A stretch of 64,000 bases of DNA from Kangiella sp. (GCA_028284185.1 JANQSG010000015.1:62001-126000); one strand, 5' to 3'. Positions 8,967 through 18,472 are shown, counted from the stretch's first letter. Notes: generated by a model from the letters alone, not told the origin. Numbers and translations are program-made.

Positions 8967-8992
8967 GAACTGGTTTCAACGTATTTTTCAGA
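8967..8992 (+). promoter_or_regulatory. Candidate sigma-E promoter upstream of rseA (2)
   Basis: TTGAACTG, 15 bases, TCAGA, in tandem with the previous site. Spacing is one base shorter than the usual 16. Confidence 0.4.
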
Positions 8993-9040
8993 CTTAAGTT
9001 TTTGATATTTAAGTAATTATTGGGTTTTAGAGGATAAAAT

Positions 9041-9694
9041 ATGGTTTTCGATTCAAAACAAATAGCCAGTAAATTTCTTGATGGCGATTTGAATTCGAAA
9101 AATGACTTGTTGCAGTTGGTATCTGATAAGGATGCCAAGGTTGCTTATAGTCGTTATCAATTAATTGGCAATCTAATGCGCCAGGAAGCCATAGCACCAG
9201 ATGTTTGCATTGCAGATGGTGTGATGGATGCTTTGGCTGATGAAGCTACTGTTTTAGCTCCTCGTAAGGATAAAGTTGCGGAATCTCAGCAAGGTTCCAG
9301 TGTTATTAGTTTACCAGCTCGCCTGGGTAAGCGAGTAGCCAAGCAAATCGGCGGCTTTGCCATTGCTGCTTCAGTGGCTCTGGTGGCGTTGCTCAATACC
9401 AATATGTTAGGTCAGAACTCCCAAATTCCACAAGTTGCCGGACAAAACTTTGCCACTCAGGTCGTTGCCACTAATACAGCTGTTGCTGCAATAGATGTGG
9501 ATCGTGAGCAGTTGGAGCAGGCTCATCAGTTTTTCTCTGAGTTGTCACAATTACAAAATGCAGGTTTACCCGTTATTCAGACCGTTTCCAACCAAAAAGC
9601 TGTCGCCATTCAAGTACCTTTGGCAAAAGCACAGGAGCAAGAGGTCAAACAGGATGATCGTGACCTGATAAACAAACAGGAAATGAAACAATAG
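9041..9694 (+). CDS. rseA: Sigma-E anti-sigma factor RseA (MucA-like)
   Basis: The protein has 217 residues, the same size as E. coli RseA (216). The N-terminal cytoplasmic domain (FDSKQIASKFLDGDL, then YSRYQLIGNLMR) is the sigma-binding RseA fold. One membrane helix (about 105-122, GFAIAASVALVALLNT) leads to a periplasmic tail rich in Gln and Ala that would receive regulated proteolysis. It starts 203 bases after rpoE, an unusually wide gap that contains two sigma-E-like promoters. No RseB/MucB gene follows. Confidence 0.93.
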   Translation: MVFDSKQIASKFLDGDLNSKNDLLQLVSDKDAKVAYSRYQLIGNLMRQEAIAPDVCIADGVMDALADEATVLAPRKDKVAESQQGSSVISLPARLGKRVAKQIGGFAIAASVALVALLNTNMLGQNSQIPQVAGQNFATQVVATNTAVAAIDVDREQLEQAHQFFSELSQLQNAGLPVIQTVSNQKAVAIQVPLAKAQEQEVKQDDRDLINKQEMKQ

Positions 9695-9741
9695 CTCAAA
9701 TTCATCTTATTGATTGCCCTCGTAAGTGAAATTAAGCGTAT

Positions 9742-9778
9742 AATGCCCATTAACTAGCAAATTAATGGGCATTTTTTT
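9742..9778 (+). terminator. Intrinsic terminator after rseA
   Basis: AATGCCCATTAA and TTAATGGGCATT form a perfect 12-bp stem, followed by seven T. It separates rseA from rseC, where a co-transcribed operon would be expected. Confidence 0.85.
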
Positions 9779-9803
9779 GCCTGAATTTTAAGATAGGCTA
9801 TTG

Positions 9804-10274
9804 ATGTTAAAAGAGCTGGGGCTGGTGATCGAAGCCAAAGATGATATGGTCATGGTGCAAACGGTGGCCAAGACTTCTTGTAATAGTTGTCAGGTCAATG
9901 CCAGCTGCGGCATTGGTATTATCAGTAAAGCTTTTGGTGAACGTTCTTTTATCACCCCAATGAACAACTCGATCAAAGCGCAAGAGGGCGATCAAGTGGA
10001 AGTGGGTATACCAGAAAATCTGGTGGTTAAGGCTTCTTTTCTGGTTTATTTATTACCCCTAACCTTGATGATTCTGGTCAGTTTGCTTGTCACTTATTTT
10101 TTTCCTGATATGCCTGAGATTTATCTAATGGGGATAGCTTTGGCAACTCTTATTTTTGGTTTTTATCGGGTTAAAAAAACTGGTGAAAAAATAAGCAAAA
10201 ACAAATATTTAGAGCCAGTTTTGTTAAGAATTGTCAAGAGACCCATTACTGTGAAACAAGTGGAAACATCTTAA
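9804..10274 (+). CDS. rseC: SoxR-reducing system protein RseC/MucC
   Basis: A 156-residue protein from the ATG at 9804; the track begins at an adjoining TTG. The N-terminal SCNSCQVNASCGIG holds the family cysteine cluster, thought to bind an Fe-S centre. Two membrane helices (about 73-95 and 103-120) anchor it in the inner membrane. RseC belongs to the rpoE locus in gammaproteobacteria and has roles in SoxR reduction and sigma-E modulation. A perfect terminator lies between rseA and rseC. Confidence 0.93.
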   Translation: MLKELGLVIEAKDDMVMVQTVAKTSCNSCQVNASCGIGIISKAFGERSFITPMNNSIKAQEGDQVEVGIPENLVVKASFLVYLLPLTLMILVSLLVTYFFPDMPEIYLMGIALATLIFGFYRVKKTGEKISKNKYLEPVLLRIVKRPITVKQVETS

Positions 10275-10296
10275 GCTAAAATTTTGGATGTTTAAT

Positions 10297-10324
10297 GGAA
10301 CCCATTGACTTTTTATTTTTCAAA
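10297..10324 (+). promoter_or_regulatory. Candidate sigma-E promoter of the DegP/MucD gene
   Basis: GGAACCC, 16 bases, TCAAA, 62 bases upstream of the protease start codon. DegP/MucD genes are classic sigma-E targets. A TTGACT lies within the spacer and may supply a basal sigma-70 promoter. Confidence 0.55.
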
Positions 10325-10385
10325 CCCCATACAGATTGACGTTAACCTTATCTTTTTCTAAGCAGGATCGGAGAGAGAATCATTT

Positions 10386-11690
10386 ATGAAAATTTATAAG
10401 ATGACAAAAAGCCTAACTCTATTTTTTATGGCTTTATTGATGGTCATTAGTAGTGTCCATTTAAAAGCGCAGTCATTTCCTGATTTCACAGGCCTGGTCG
10501 AGCAGATCCAGCCGAGCGTGGTGAGTATTAAGGTGGATGTGCGCCAGCGCGGCCGTATTGGTAAAGCGGGCGGTTCCGGCTTTATTATTGGCAAAGAGGG
10601 ATATATTCTAACCAATCATCATGTGGTTAATAACAGTGATCGGGTTTCGGTTAAATTATCCAATGGCCGTGAATACCAGGCGGAAATTATCGGTAGCGAT
10701 CAGCTGTCTGATGTAGCCTTGATCAAGATTGATGGCAAAGGTTTAAACTTAAAGCCAGTTAAACTGGGTAGTTCACGCAATTTAAAAGTGGGCGCATGGG
10801 TATTGGCTTTCGGAGCGCCGTTTAATTTAGAGCAGACTGTAACTGCGGGCATTGTCAGCGCTAAAGGACGCGGTAGTGTTGGTTCGCCTTTCGTGCCTTT
10901 TATTCAAACGGATGTGGCTATTAATAGCGGTAATTCCGGCGGCCCTTTAATTAACTTGGCTGGTGAAGTGGTTGGTATTAACTCCATGATTTATAACCCC
11001 ATGATCTCTACCGGTTTATCATTCTCTATTCCAATTGATCTGGCTGATTCGGTGAGTGAACAGCTGGCTGAATATGGTCAGGTGATCAGAGGGTATCTCG
11101 GCGTGCGCTACGAAGAAGTGGATGCGGGCATGGTGGATTATTTTGAATTGCCACAAGTTGGTGGAGCTTTGATTAATTTCGTAGAGAAAGAGTCACCTGC
11201 GGCTAAAGCAGGTATTAAGCGTGGCGATATTATTACTGAAATTGAAGGTAACCGGGTCAAAAATCATCAAGATTTACCTTATTATATTGCGCAAATGACG
11301 CCTGGTAGCAAAATTAAATTAAAGGGCTATCGCGACGGTAAGGCTAAAAGTTTTAAGGCGACTTTGGTTTCTCGTGAGGATAGTTTTGTTGCTGCTCGTC
11401 AGCAGGCTGATGAGAATCACTTTGGGGTTGAAGTTAAAAACATTGGTAATTTTATTCGACAACAGCTAGGCATTGATGCTGGTGTGGTGATAACCAAAGT
11501 GGAGCCAGGCAGCCCAGCACAAAGAGCCGGTATTTCGCAAGGTGATGTGATTACCGAAGTGAATCGTCATGAAATTAATAATGTACAAGATTTTTATCAG
11601 GTAATGGATAAGTTGAAGTCTGCCAGTAAACTGCTGGTTTTAGTGACCAGTCAAGCGGGCAGTGATTACCGGATTGTCTATCTTAATTAA
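10386..11690 (+). CDS. mucD: Periplasmic serine endoprotease, DegP/DegQ family (MucD)
   Basis: This periplasmic protease is 434 residues long with a signal peptide ending near SSVHLKAQ. The trypsin-like domain shows the catalytic His (ILTNHHVVNN), Asp (SDVALIKI) and Ser (GNSGGPLIN). Two PDZ domains follow at about 235-325 and 345-430. The length and position behind rseC match MucD of Pseudomonas. It degrades misfolded envelope proteins and relieves sigma-E stress. It has its own sigma-E-like promoter and ends at a strong terminator. Confidence 0.95.
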   Translation: MKIYKMTKSLTLFFMALLMVISSVHLKAQSFPDFTGLVEQIQPSVVSIKVDVRQRGRIGKAGGSGFIIGKEGYILTNHHVVNNSDRVSVKLSNGREYQAEIIGSDQLSDVALIKIDGKGLNLKPVKLGSSRNLKVGAWVLAFGAPFNLEQTVTAGIVSAKGRGSVGSPFVPFIQTDVAINSGNSGGPLINLAGEVVGINSMIYNPMISTGLSFSIPIDLADSVSEQLAEYGQVIRGYLGVRYEEVDAGMVDYFELPQVGGALINFVEKESPAAKAGIKRGDIITEIEGNRVKNHQDLPYYIAQMTPGSKIKLKGYRDGKAKSFKATLVSREDSFVAARQQADENHFGVEVKNIGNFIRQQLGIDAGVVITKVEPGSPAQRAGISQGDVITEVNRHEINNVQDFYQVMDKLKSASKLLVLVTSQAGSDYRIVYLN

Positions 11691-11715
11691 TAACCTGGCT
11701 TGTAAATATTGTTGG

Positions 11716-11741
11716 GACCAGCCTGGTTAGGCTGGTCTTTT
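11716..11741 (+). terminator. Intrinsic terminator of mucD
   Basis: GACCAGCC-TGGTTA-GGCTGGTC followed by TTTTATTT, 26 bases past the stop codon. Confidence 0.88.
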
Positions 11742-11824
11742 ATTTATAGACCCTCAATGACCTTTTCCTATACAATAGGGCGCTTTGATTTTGGCTTTGT
11801 GCCTGCTAGGAAATTCCTATAACC

Positions 11825-13630
11825 ATGGCTTATACAGACTATATTCGAAACTTTTCCATTATTGCGCATATCGATCACGGCAAATCGACTTTGTCCGATC
11901 GTTTGATCCAGCATTGTGGCGGTTTGTCTGAGCGTGAAATGGAGGCGCAGGTTTTGGACTCTATGGATCTGGAGCGTGAGCGCGGCATTACTATTAAAGC
12001 ACAAAGCGTTACTTTGGATTATAAAGCCAAAGATGGCCATACCTATCAATTAAATTTTATTGATACGCCTGGCCATGTGGATTTTTCCTATGAAGTTTCT
12101 CGTTCTTTAGCCGCTTGCGAAGGCGCTTTATTGGTGGTGGATGCGGCGCAAGGGGTGGAGGCACAAACTCTGGCCAATTGTTATACCGCCATTGAGCAGG
12201 ATCTGGAAGTGGTTCCGGTGCTAAACAAAATTGACCTGCCGTCAGCAGATCCCGATCGGGTTATTCAGGAGATCGAAGATATTGTAGGTATTGAAGCGAT
12301 GGAAGCGGTGCAATGTTCGGCCAAAACCGGTGTTGGTATTGAAGAGTTGCTGGAGTCTATCGTTAAGGATATTCCGCCAGCTTATGGCGATCCAGATGCG
12401 CCGCTACAGGCTTTGATTATTGATTCCTGGTTTGATAATTATTTAGGTGTAGTGTCGCTAGTACGCGTTATGCAAGGCACCATTAGAAAGAATGACAAGA
12501 TGCAGGTGATGTCTACAGGTAAGAATCATCTGGTGGATCATGTGGGTATTTTTACTCCAAAGCGTCAGGACTTAAGTGAATTAAAAGCGGGCGAAGTGGG
12601 TTTTGTCATTGCTGGAATCAAGGAAATTCAGGGGGCGCCAGTGGGTGATACTATTACTTTGGCTAAAGAGCCCGCAGAAGCTCCTTTACCAGGTTTTAAA
12701 CAAGTTAAACCACAGGTTTACGCAGGCTTGTTCCCGGTAAATTCTGATGACTATGAAAGTTTCCGTGATGCTTTAGCCAAGTTAAGCCTTAATGATGCAT
12801 CGTTATTTTATGAGCCGGAAAATTCAACAGCTTTAGGCTTTGGTTTTCGTTGTGGCTTTTTAGGTATGCTACACATGGAAATTATCCAGGAGCGTTTGGA
12901 GCGCGAATATAACCTGGATCTGATCACCACAGCGCCAACGGTTATTTACGAGGTAGAAACCACCGATGGCGAAACCCTGTATGTGGATAATCCATCCAAA
13001 TTACCTCCAGTGTCTAATATTAAGGCCATTCGAGAACCAATTTGTGAAGCCAATATTTTAGTGCCACAAGAGCACTTGGGCTCGGTGATTACTCTGTGTG
13101 TGGAAAAGCGCGGCGTACAAACCAAGATGCATTATGCCGGTAATCAGGTCGCATTAAGTTATGACTTGCCAATGAATGAAGCGGTTCTCGATTTTTTTGA
13201 TCGCTTAAAGTCCGTCAGTCGTGGTTATGCTTCTTTGGACTATAGCTTTAAACGTTTCCAGGAAGATAAACTGGTGCGTACCGATATTTTAATTAATGGC
13301 GAGCGAGTGGATGCTTTGGCCTTGATTGTGCATGCCGATCAAGCTCAATACAAAGGGCGTGAACTGGTGGAAAAAATGAAGGAAATTATTCCACGCCAGA
13401 TGTTTGAAGTAGCCATTCAGGCAGCTATTGGCAACCATATTATTGCCCGTTCTACGGTCAAAGCTTTGCGTAAAAATGTACTGGCAAAGTGTTATGGTGG
13501 TGATGTTTCGCGTAAACGGAAATTGTTAGAGAAACAAAAAGCAGGTAAGAAGCGTATGAAGCAGGTGGGTAAGGTGGAAATTCCACAGGAAGCGTTTTTG
13601 GCAGTATTACATGTGGGCAAAGACAAATAA
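11825..13630 (+). CDS. lepA: Elongation factor 4 (LepA)
   Basis: The GTPase is 601 residues, near E. coli LepA (599). The G domain has AHIDHGKST (G1), DTPGHVD (G3) and NKIDLP (G4). EF-G-like domains follow, and the unique LepA C-terminal domain ends [24 protein letters not shown]. It is a ribosome-associated translational GTPase that acts during initiation or assembly and under ionic stress. It leads the lepA-lepB-DUF4845-rnc-era run, the usual gammaproteobacterial order. Confidence 0.98.
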   Translation: MAYTDYIRNFSIIAHIDHGKSTLSDRLIQHCGGLSEREMEAQVLDSMDLERERGITIKAQSVTLDYKAKDGHTYQLNFIDTPGHVDFSYEVSRSLAACEGALLVVDAAQGVEAQTLANCYTAIEQDLEVVPVLNKIDLPSADPDRVIQEIEDIVGIEAMEAVQCSAKTGVGIEELLESIVKDIPPAYGDPDAPLQALIIDSWFDNYLGVVSLVRVMQGTIRKNDKMQVMSTGKNHLVDHVGIFTPKRQDLSELKAGEVGFVIAGIKEIQGAPVGDTITLAKEPAEAPLPGFKQVKPQVYAGLFPVNSDDYESFRDALAKLSLNDASLFYEPENSTALGFGFRCGFLGMLHMEIIQERLEREYNLDLITTAPTVIYEVETTDGETLYVDNPSKLPPVSNIKAIREPICEANILVPQEHLGSVITLCVEKRGVQTKMHYAGNQVALSYDLPMNEAVLDFFDRLKSVSRGYASLDYSFKRFQEDKLVRTDILINGERVDALALIVHADQAQYKGRELVEKMKEIIPRQMFEVAIQAAIGNHIIARSTVKALRKNVLAKCYGGDVSRKRKLLEKQKAGKKRMKQVGKVEIPQEAFLAVLHVGKDK

Positions 13631-13708
13631 ACTAATTGTTACAATTGCTAAGAGTAAATTGGCAAACAATATCTATAATTAATGTGATTTAAAAATAAAA
13701 AGGCAGCT

Positions 13709-14641
13709 ATGGTATTTTACGATTTTGGATTTTATTTAACGGTTGGTGCCGTTATTACCGGTATTATTACCCTGATTGATAAGTTGAAGTGGCGCAAAGA
13801 ACGGGTTGCCAAAGGGTTAAAATATGATGAAAAAGGCAATGAAATCATGCCTTTTTATATTGATATTTCGCGTTCCATTTTTCCGATTATTCTATTCGTT
13901 TTAGTGCTACGCTCTTTTGTTTATGAACCTTATCGTATTCCTTCGGGCAGCATGAATCCAGGGCTGTATGATGGTGATTTTATTCTGGTTAATAAGTATG
14001 ATTATGGGATCCGTCTGCCCATTACCAATACTCAGATTATTCCAGTGGGTGAACCACAGCGCGGTGATGTTATCGTTTTTCATCCACCAAAATTAGATAA
14101 TCCAAATGAGGCCATTCAACCAGCTTATATTAAAAGGCTTTACGGTTTGCCGGGCGATACTTTACGTTGGGATAAGGGCACTTTAACTATTGAGCCAAAA
14201 TGTGAAGCTGATGAAAAGTGTGAGTCAATAGTGGTTAAACCGGAACTAGTTTCAGAACAGGCGCCAGAGTTAGTTCAGGGACAATACCAGTTTAATTTAT
14301 TCAAACAAAATGTCGATGGCAAAGAACATCAATTATTATTTTATAAACCAGAATATGGTTATGAAGTTTATCGTCAATATCAGCATAAAACGGCCTTAAA
14401 TAACAACTGGAGTTATGTGATTCCGGAAGGTAAGTATTTTGCAATGGGTGATCATAGAGACAATAGCCGTGATATTCGTTATTGGCTCAGTCAGAATTCG
14501 GATGCTTTTATTGATCGCGAAGCTATTATAGGAAGGGCGGCTGCCAAGTGGCTTTTTATTACCTTTACCGATGAGCCAGTTTTGTTTGGCTGGCATTTAC
14601 CAAAGGGCATAAGTTTTGGTAGAGTAGGGGCTATCAAATAA
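13709..14641 (+). CDS. lepB: Signal peptidase I
   Basis: Signal peptidase I, 310 residues. Two N-terminal membrane helices (about 6-22 and 52-70) leave the catalytic domain in the periplasm. The Ser nucleophile lies in IPSGSMNPGL and the general-base Lys in IKRLYGLPGDT; box E is MGDHRDNSRDIRYW. It cleaves signal peptides from Sec and Tat substrates. It sits between lepA and a DUF4845 gene. Confidence 0.97.
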   Translation: MVFYDFGFYLTVGAVITGIITLIDKLKWRKERVAKGLKYDEKGNEIMPFYIDISRSIFPIILFVLVLRSFVYEPYRIPSGSMNPGLYDGDFILVNKYDYGIRLPITNTQIIPVGEPQRGDVIVFHPPKLDNPNEAIQPAYIKRLYGLPGDTLRWDKGTLTIEPKCEADEKCESIVVKPELVSEQAPELVQGQYQFNLFKQNVDGKEHQLLFYKPEYGYEVYRQYQHKTALNNNWSYVIPEGKYFAMGDHRDNSRDIRYWLSQNSDAFIDREAIIGRAAAKWLFITFTDEPVLFGWHLPKGISFGRVGAIK

Positions 14642-14658
14642 GGAACGAGGATAACAAG

Positions 14659-15048
14659 ATGCAATCAAATGGGGTTAAAAAGATGTTAAATAACAAGTAT
14701 CTTCAAGGTGCTACAGCCGCAGGCTGGTTGATTATTGTTATGGTAGTTTTATTCTTTATTTATATTACTATCAAGTTAGTACCAGTTTATATGGAGTATG
14801 GTAGCATTAAAAGCTCCATGACTTCTTTATATGAGCAGAAAGTAGCTGGCGAAACCAATGGCAAAATTAAAGATTTGCTGCAACGCCGCTTTGATATCAA
14901 CAGTATAGATTCCATTAAAGGGCGAGATGCAAAGATTAAAGCAACTCCACAAGGAAAAACTTTGGTGATTAAATACGACAAAGTAGTACCTTTATTTGGT
15001 AATGTCAGTGCGCTGGTTCAATTTGAACACGAACAACCTCTACAATAA
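14659..15048 (+). CDS. DUF4845 family membrane protein
   Basis: A 129-residue protein with a single N-terminal membrane helix (about 19-41, GWLIIVMVVLFFIYITIKLV) and a small soluble domain, probably periplasmic. It matches DUF4845, a family nearly always found between lepB and rnc in gammaproteobacteria. Its function is unknown. GAGG lies about eight bases before the ATG. A role in the membrane or RNase III block is suggested only by the conserved position. Confidence 0.88.
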   Translation: MQSNGVKKMLNNKYLQGATAAGWLIIVMVVLFFIYITIKLVPVYMEYGSIKSSMTSLYEQKVAGETNGKIKDLLQRRFDINSIDSIKGRDAKIKATPQGKTLVIKYDKVVPLFGNVSALVQFEHEQPLQ

Positions 15049-15085
15049 ATTCTAAAAAAACAAGATGCTTTAATGTCCATTACTT

Positions 15086-15787
15086 ATGCCTAATAAGAAA
15101 AGTTTGCAAGAACGGTTATTAAAGCGTCTTGATTATCAATTCTCTAATCCAAAACTTTTCAAACAAGCCTTAACCCACCGTAGTGCCAGCGGTGCTCATA
15201 ATGAGCGCTTGGAATTTTTGGGTGATGCCATTCTTGGTATGGTCATTGCTGAGGCCTTATTTAGTAAATTTCCCAAAGTTGATGAAGGAAAGCTGAGTCG
15301 TCTGCGCTCAAGTCTGGTTAGAGGGAAAACCCTGTCGGAATTAGCACAAGAGTTAGCGTTAGGCGATTGTTTATATCTGGGAGAAGGTGAGTTAAAAACG
15401 GGCGGTTATCGTCGCGGCTCTATTTTAGCGGATGCATTCGAAGCTTTGCTTGGAGCTGTATATTTGGATTCGGATTTTTTAGCAACTAAGACACTAATTT
15501 TGGAGCTTTACAAAAGTCGTATCGATGCCATGTCTTTAGATACGGTGGTGAAAGATCCTAAAACCCGGTTGCAAGAGTGGTTGCAATCTCGTAAAGCAGC
15601 TTTGCCAGAATATGAAATGGATAAAGTTACCGGAGAAGCTCACCAACAAAAATTTTTCGTTTCCTGCCGAGTAGATTTTCAGGGTGAAAAAATCACCAAA
15701 GGCAAGGGTTCCAGTCGCCGCAATGCCGAGCAACAGGCTGCCGAAAAATTACTTAACCTATTGCTTGATACACAAAAGGCTTCCTGA
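15086..15787 (+). CDS. rnc: Ribonuclease III
   Basis: At 233 residues it is close to E. coli RNase III (226). The catalytic signature ERLEFLGDAILG is at about 40-51, and a second acidic cluster lies in DAFEALLGAVYLD. A C-terminal double-stranded RNA binding domain (about 158-226) ends RRNAEQQAAEKLL. It processes rRNA precursors and structured mRNAs. Its stop codon overlaps the era start (TGATG), so the two are translationally coupled. Confidence 0.98.
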   Translation: MPNKKSLQERLLKRLDYQFSNPKLFKQALTHRSASGAHNERLEFLGDAILGMVIAEALFSKFPKVDEGKLSRLRSSLVRGKTLSELAQELALGDCLYLGEGELKTGGYRRGSILADAFEALLGAVYLDSDFLATKTLILELYKSRIDAMSLDTVVKDPKTRLQEWLQSRKAALPEYEMDKVTGEAHQQKFFVSCRVDFQGEKITKGKGSSRRNAEQQAAEKLLNLLLDTQKAS

Positions 15788-16698
15788 TGGGTTTGGATAC
15801 CAATCCAGATTTTCGCTGTGGTTATGTAGCTGTGTTAGGTCGCCCTAACGTGGGTAAATCGACTTTAATGAACCATATTCTGGGACAAAAGGTCAGTATT
15901 ACCTCACGCAAGCCGCAAACCACGCGCCATCGAGTGTTAGGCATTTATACTGACAAGGATGCACAGATTTTATTTGTTGATACGCCCGGGATCCATAAAA
16001 AGGAAGCGCGCACTATTAATCGTTATATGAACCGTGCCGCCATGAGTTCGATTGATTATGTGGATATTGTAGTTTTTGTGGTGGATGGCACCATTTGGAG
16101 TGAAGATGATGAACATGCTTTGCAAAAACTCAAAGAAGCGAATTGCAAAAGTATTTTGTTCGTGAATAAAGTTGATAAGATCAAAAATAAAGAAGAGTTG
16201 CTACCATTTTTAGAAGAGCTTGCTAAAAAACATAATTTTGACAAGGTTTTTCCAGGTTCAGCGCTAAAAGGCGATAATTTAGAATCATTATTAGAAACGC
16301 TGAAAAAGTGGTTACCGCAAGGCGATTTATTTTATCCGGAAGATTATATTACTGATCGTAGTTCACGTTTTATGGCAGCAGAATTAGTGCGGGAAAAATT
16401 GATGCGTACTCTTGGTGATGAATTGCCGTATTCTGCTACGGTCGAAATAGAACAATTTAAACAGCAGGATAATGGGGTACTACGAATTAATGCCTTGATT
16501 TTGGTGGAACGTAACAGCCAAAAATCAATTTTGATTGGTAAAGCTGGTTCACGCTTAAAGCAAATTGGCCGTGATGCACGGATTGATATGGAAGAGCAGT
16601 TTGGGCAGAAAGTTTTCCTGGAAATATGGGTTAAGGTTAAAGATGGGTGGGCGGATGATGAGCGGGCGTTGCGTTCTCTCGGTTACGATGATTTGTAG
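15787..16698 (+). CDS. era: GTPase Era
   Basis: This is the 303-residue Era GTPase. Its G domain has [18 protein letters not shown] and NKVDKI, and a C-terminal KH domain contains IGKAGSRLKQIGRDARIDME. Era binds the 3' end of 16S rRNA and helps 30S assembly. It overlaps rnc by one base. A structured repeat begins six bases after its stop codon, in the place where a terminator might be expected. Confidence 0.98.
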   Translation: MGLDTNPDFRCGYVAVLGRPNVGKSTLMNHILGQKVSITSRKPQTTRHRVLGIYTDKDAQILFVDTPGIHKKEARTINRYMNRAAMSSIDYVDIVVFVVDGTIWSEDDEHALQKLKEANCKSILFVNKVDKIKNKEELLPFLEELAKKHNFDKVFPGSALKGDNLESLLETLKKWLPQGDLFYPEDYITDRSSRFMAAELVREKLMRTLGDELPYSATVEIEQFKQQDNGVLRINALILVERNSQKSILIGKAGSRLKQIGRDARIDMEEQFGQKVFLEIWVKVKDGWADDERALRSLGYDDL

Positions 16699-16704
16699 TA
16701 TTAT

Positions 16705-16800
16705 GGTTATTTCCCCATTTTTCTTCGTTAAAAAGAAAAGCCAAAATACTCACTTATTAGTATAAGCTCCGTGTTTTTCTTTTCTTTTTGCCTCGAATAA
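16705..16800 (+). repeat. Covarying structured repeat, copy A (3' of era)
   Basis: One of three about 100-nt elements in this window. It keeps the linkers CCCATTTTTCTTCGTTAAA, CTCA, CTCCG and TTTGCCTCGAA. The long stem here is AAAAAGAAAAG / CTTTTCTTTTT plus AAAATAC / GTGTTTT, and the inner hairpin is CTTAT-TAGT-ATAAG. Stem bases differ from the other copies but pairing is kept. The closing outer stem is weak in this copy (TTATT/AATAA). Confidence 0.72.
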
Positions 16801-16842
16801 TGAAAAAATATCTCATAAGGTAAAAATATAAAGATAAACTAG

Positions 16843-16880
16843 GTCATTGCGAGGAGAGCTTGCTCGACGCGTCAACCTTT
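16843..16880. repeat. Fragment of GTCATTGCGAG dispersed repeat
   Basis: GTCATTGCGAGGAGAGCTTGCTCGACGCG is a half element of the interspersed palindromic repeat seen more completely at 20635-20727. Confidence 0.6.
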
Positions 16881-16906
16881 TAAGGTGATTTTAAATTTGT
16901 TTAAAA

Positions 16907-17629
16907 ATGTCTAAAGATAATTCGACTAACGCTTTTATCCTCCACACTCGGCCTTTTAAGGAGACAAGTTTGTTGGTGGAAGCTTTTAGCCAAGAAGAAG
17001 GACGAGTCAGTTTAGTGGCAAAAGGTGCTCGTTCAACTTCTAACAAAAATCAAAAGCGAGCGCTATTACAACCTTTTACGCCGTTGCAAATTAGCTGGTC
17101 GGGTAAAAGCAATCTTAAAAATTTAATTCAAGTGGACTCAAATGGTTTGCCTTTTAAGTTAACTGGTATTCCTAATCTTTGCGGGCTTTACTTAAATGAG
17201 TTACTTCTCAAGTTGCTTATTCAGTGGGATCCGCATCCTGAACTATTTGATATTTACACCGAAGCCATTAGACAGTTGGCTGCAGACTCAAAACCTCAGG
17301 TTATTTTAAGGGAGTTTGAACTTTATTTAATTGAGGAGTTGGGTTATGGAATTGATTGGTCTGCGGACAGTTATGGTGATTTGATTCAATCACAAAGCCA
17401 ATATACCTATATTCCACAGCAAGGTTTTTTATTGGTATCGTTAGTTTCTGCAGGTGTTATAACTTTTCCTGGTCAGCTTATTCGAGCCGTAGCTGATCAG
17501 GATTGGCAGCAAAAAGGCGCTTTGGCTTTAGCCAGAAGTATTAATAAAAATATTATTGACCAGCTATTGGATGGTAGAGAGCTAAATAGTCGAAAACTTT
17601 TGCAACAAACACTTGCACTTCAATCCTAA
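16907..17629 (+). CDS. recO: DNA repair protein RecO
   Basis: The protein has 240 residues. The N-terminal OB fold starts AFILHTRPFKETSLLVEAFSQEEGRVSLVAKGAR, which is diagnostic, and a helical domain follows (LYLNELLLKLL, then REFELYLIEELGYG). No zinc-binding cysteines are evident, as in many gammaproteobacterial RecO proteins. It loads RecA with RecR in the RecFOR pathway. It follows era after a repeat-filled 208-base gap and is followed by pdxJ, the usual order. Confidence 0.95.
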   Translation: MSKDNSTNAFILHTRPFKETSLLVEAFSQEEGRVSLVAKGARSTSNKNQKRALLQPFTPLQISWSGKSNLKNLIQVDSNGLPFKLTGIPNLCGLYLNELLLKLLIQWDPHPELFDIYTEAIRQLAADSKPQVILREFELYLIEELGYGIDWSADSYGDLIQSQSQYTYIPQQGFLLVSLVSAGVITFPGQLIRAVADQDWQQKGALALARSINKNIIDQLLDGRELNSRKLLQQTLALQS

Positions 17630-17689
17630 GCTTACTAGCCTATCACTATAATTTTAGCCAATGCTGAGGATCTCAAAGAGGGTATAAAA

Positions 17690-18448
17690 ATGAGCTCAAC
17701 TCCAAATTTTCAGCCAATTCTTTTAGGGGTTAATATTGACCATATTGCAACTTTGCGCAATGCACGCGGTACTGATTATCCTGATCCGGTTCAAGCGGCT
17801 TTTATAGCCGAGCAAAATGGCGCGGATGGTATTACTATTCATCTGCGTGAAGATCGTCGTCATATCACTGATCGTGATGTAGAGTTGTTGGCTAATATCA
17901 TTCAGACGCGAATGAATCTGGAAATGGCAGTCACCGATGAGATGTTATCCATTGCGGAAAAAATCAAGCCGACTTATGCGTGTTTAGTACCTGAGAAGCG
18001 TGAGGAACTGACAACTGAAGGTGGCTTAGATGTTAAAAGCCAAGAGTCAAAAATTAAAGAAGCTTGCCATCGTATGGCAGAAGCGGGTATCAAAGTATCA
18101 CTTTTTATTGATGCCAACGAAGCACAAATCGATGCTGCTGCAAGAACTGGCGCTGAATATATTGAGTTACATACGGGTGAATATGCCGATGCTGCTTCTG
18201 AACAAGCTCAGCAAGAAGAGTTAGTCCGTATTCAACATGGCGTTACCCACGCAGTTAATGAAGGTTTATTGGTCAATGCGGGACATGGCTTGCATTATCA
18301 TAATGTACAAGCAATTGCAGCCATTCCGGATATTATTGAATTAAACATTGGCCATGCCATTATTGGTCGTGCGGTTCTATCGGGTTTGAATAAAGCGGTT
18401 TACGATATGAAGAAATTAATGATCGAAGCCCGTCAGTCGGCTAATTAG
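17690..18448 (+). CDS. pdxJ: Pyridoxine 5'-phosphate synthase
   Basis: A TIM-barrel enzyme of 252 residues. It starts [23 protein letters not shown] and has [14 protein letters not shown] and the phosphate-binding [11 protein letters not shown] near the C-terminus. It condenses 3-amino-2-oxopropyl phosphate with deoxyxylulose 5-phosphate to form pyridoxine phosphate in the cytoplasm. AcpS follows after 24 bases, the standard pdxJ-acpS pair. Confidence 0.98.
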   Translation: MSSTPNFQPILLGVNIDHIATLRNARGTDYPDPVQAAFIAEQNGADGITIHLREDRRHITDRDVELLANIIQTRMNLEMAVTDEMLSIAEKIKPTYACLVPEKREELTTEGGLDVKSQESKIKEACHRMAEAGIKVSLFIDANEAQIDAAARTGAEYIELHTGEYADAASEQAQQEELVRIQHGVTHAVNEGLLVNAGHGLHYHNVQAIAAIPDIIELNIGHAIIGRAVLSGLNKAVYDMKKLMIEARQSAN

Positions 18449-18472
18449 GTCTGATTTTATAAAGGGCTAAAA

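Noticed and set aside
9707-9745. TATAAT at 9740 as an rseC promoter
   Set aside because: The only -35 candidate is 19 bases away and weak, and the box is at the base of the rseA terminator, so transcripts would end at once.
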